Origin: an uncultured bacterium | Lineage (GTDB): Bacteria > Actinomycetota > Coriobacteriia > Coriobacteriales > Coriobacteriaceae | DNA length: 13,003 nt | NCBI GenBank assembly: GCA_905215835.1 | Contig: CAJMRR010000043.1 | Coordinates: forward strand, 1 to 13,003 | Reading direction: 5' to 3' | Shown: piece after piece, positions 12,322 to 13,003 of the stretch | How positions within the stretch are numbered: the first letter of the stretch is position 1 | How the letters are laid out: each line of letters starts with the position of its first letter | Notes under the pieces: model-generated | What the model saw: the letters and a program-made list of their open reading frames with translations, nothing else | Told to the model about the DNA's origin: nothing | Database searches by the model: none | Program-made: the position numbers and the translations under genes

Positions 12322-13003
12322 AGCGTTGCAGCTTTCTCGCTCATAACCGATACCTGGGATTGCAGCTCGTCTTGCGAGCGATCGCCGGGGTCAAATCTCG
12401 TGCCGTACAGGAAAAACTCAACGTTGCCCTTGGCACCATGAATGGGCGACACGCACACATCGACCGGGAACAGGCCCTTGGCAGCAAAGAGTTCAACCGC
12501 CGCCACGAGTGTATCGCGGCGCACGGCGGGATCGGTCACAATGCCGCCCTCGCCCACCAGCGCCGCCGGAGCCTCAAACTGCGGCTTTACGAGCGTGCAG
12601 AATGCACCCGTGGGCTCCAGGCACGCCAGCACCGCATCGATAATGTTCGCGATGCTGGTAAACGAGACATCACACACAGCCAAGTCGATGGTGCCGGCAT
12701 AGCCAAGCTCAGGCAGCTGTGTCACGTTTGTGCGCTCATGCAGCGTCACGCGATCGTCCTGACGCAACGACCAATCGAACTGGGCGCGACCCACGTCCAC
12801 CGAGACAACGGTCGCAGCTCCGCGCTTGAGCAGGCAATCGGTAAAGCCGCCGGTAGAGCAGCCCACATCCAGACAGGCAAGGCCCGTCGGATTGATGCCA
12901 AACGCATCAAGCGCGCCTTCGAGCTTAAGACCGCCGCGGCCAACATAGGGAATGCGCCCCTTCACGTGCAGCGGCAGGCCCGGGGGCACCTTAAGGGCCG
13001 GCG
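12318..13003 (-). CDS. tlyA: TlyA-family rRNA 2'-O-methyltransferase, partial
   Basis: This family methylates ribose of 16S/23S rRNA with S-adenosylmethionine; some members were once called hemolysins. The visible part is the C-terminal methyltransferase domain, and the reading frame stays open to the right window edge. The N-terminal S4-like RNA-binding domain and the start codon therefore lie outside. Visible motifs are the linker-proximal YVGRGGLKLEGAL (usually YVSRGGLKL), the SAM-binding DVGCSTGGFTD, VDVGRAQFDWSLR, CDVSFTSI and VKPQFEA, consistent with the K-D-K-E catalytic set of RrmJ-like enzymes. The GTG at 12989 is internal and not a convincing start. The stop overlaps the nadK start as ATGA. 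It is the first visible gene of the tlyA-nadK-recN operon. Confidence 0.93.
   Translation of the reverse strand, partial: PALKVPPGLPLHVKGRIPYVGRGGLKLEGALDAFGINPTGLACLDVGCSTGGFTDCLLKRGAATVVSVDVGRAQFDWSLRQDDRVTLHERTNVTQLPELGYAGTIDLAVCDVSFTSIANIIDAVLACLEPTGAFCTLVKPQFEAPAALVGEGGIVTDPAVRRDTLVAAVELFAAKGLFPVDVCVSPIHGAKGNVEFFLYGTRFDPGDRSQDELQSQVSVMSEKAATL

Overview
The window looks like a chromosomal segment of a high-GC, Gram-positive actinobacterium. Gut Coriobacteriia such as Collinsella are my best guess. The guess rests on the strong G/C third-position bias, the clear AGGAGG-type ribosome binding sites, an HPr with both His15 and Ser46, and the tlyA-nadK-recN gene order. The genus is inferred and has not been checked against any database. 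Nearly all genes lie on the minus strand. The exception is a plus-strand RpiR-type regulator at 8926-9783.

Layout from left to right: (1) 1-151, two tandem tRNA-Glu(CTC) genes on the minus strand, the left one cut by the window edge, with a promoter at 186-214. (2) 279-1673, cca, the HD-domain CCA-adding enzyme. (3) 1871-2803, a PfkB-family sugar-phosphate kinase with its own promoter and terminator. (4) 6100 down to 2993, ptsH (HPr), ptsI (Enzyme I) and a second PfkB-family kinase. These form one transcription direction with hairpins between the genes and a strong terminator at the end. (5) 6101-6649, a 549-bp gene-free stretch holding the ptsH promoter and leader, a very long palindrome, a second palindrome and the fruA terminator. 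(6) 6650-8653, a fused fructose-type PTS permease with domain order EIIB-EIIC-EIIA, divergent from the RpiR-type regulator. (7) 13003 down to 9843, the tightly overlapping tlyA (partial)-nadK-recN operon, convergent with the regulator.

Functionally, the centre is a self-contained fructose (or closely related ketose) uptake module. PtsI takes phosphate from PEP and passes it to HPr His15, then to the EIIA and EIIB domains of FruA, which imports and phosphorylates the sugar. The PfkB-family kinases would convert fructose 1-phosphate to fructose 1,6-bisphosphate for glycolysis. A palindromic motif, TGAAAG-N3-CTTTCA, lies between fruA and the regulator. A near copy overlaps the ribosome binding site of the separate PfkB gene, so the regulator may control both.

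I found no clearly new protein system. The parts most worth a second look are non-coding: the roughly 160-190-bp palindrome upstream of ptsH, the second palindrome beside it, a ptsH leader that can pair with its own ribosome binding site, and the shared candidate operator.
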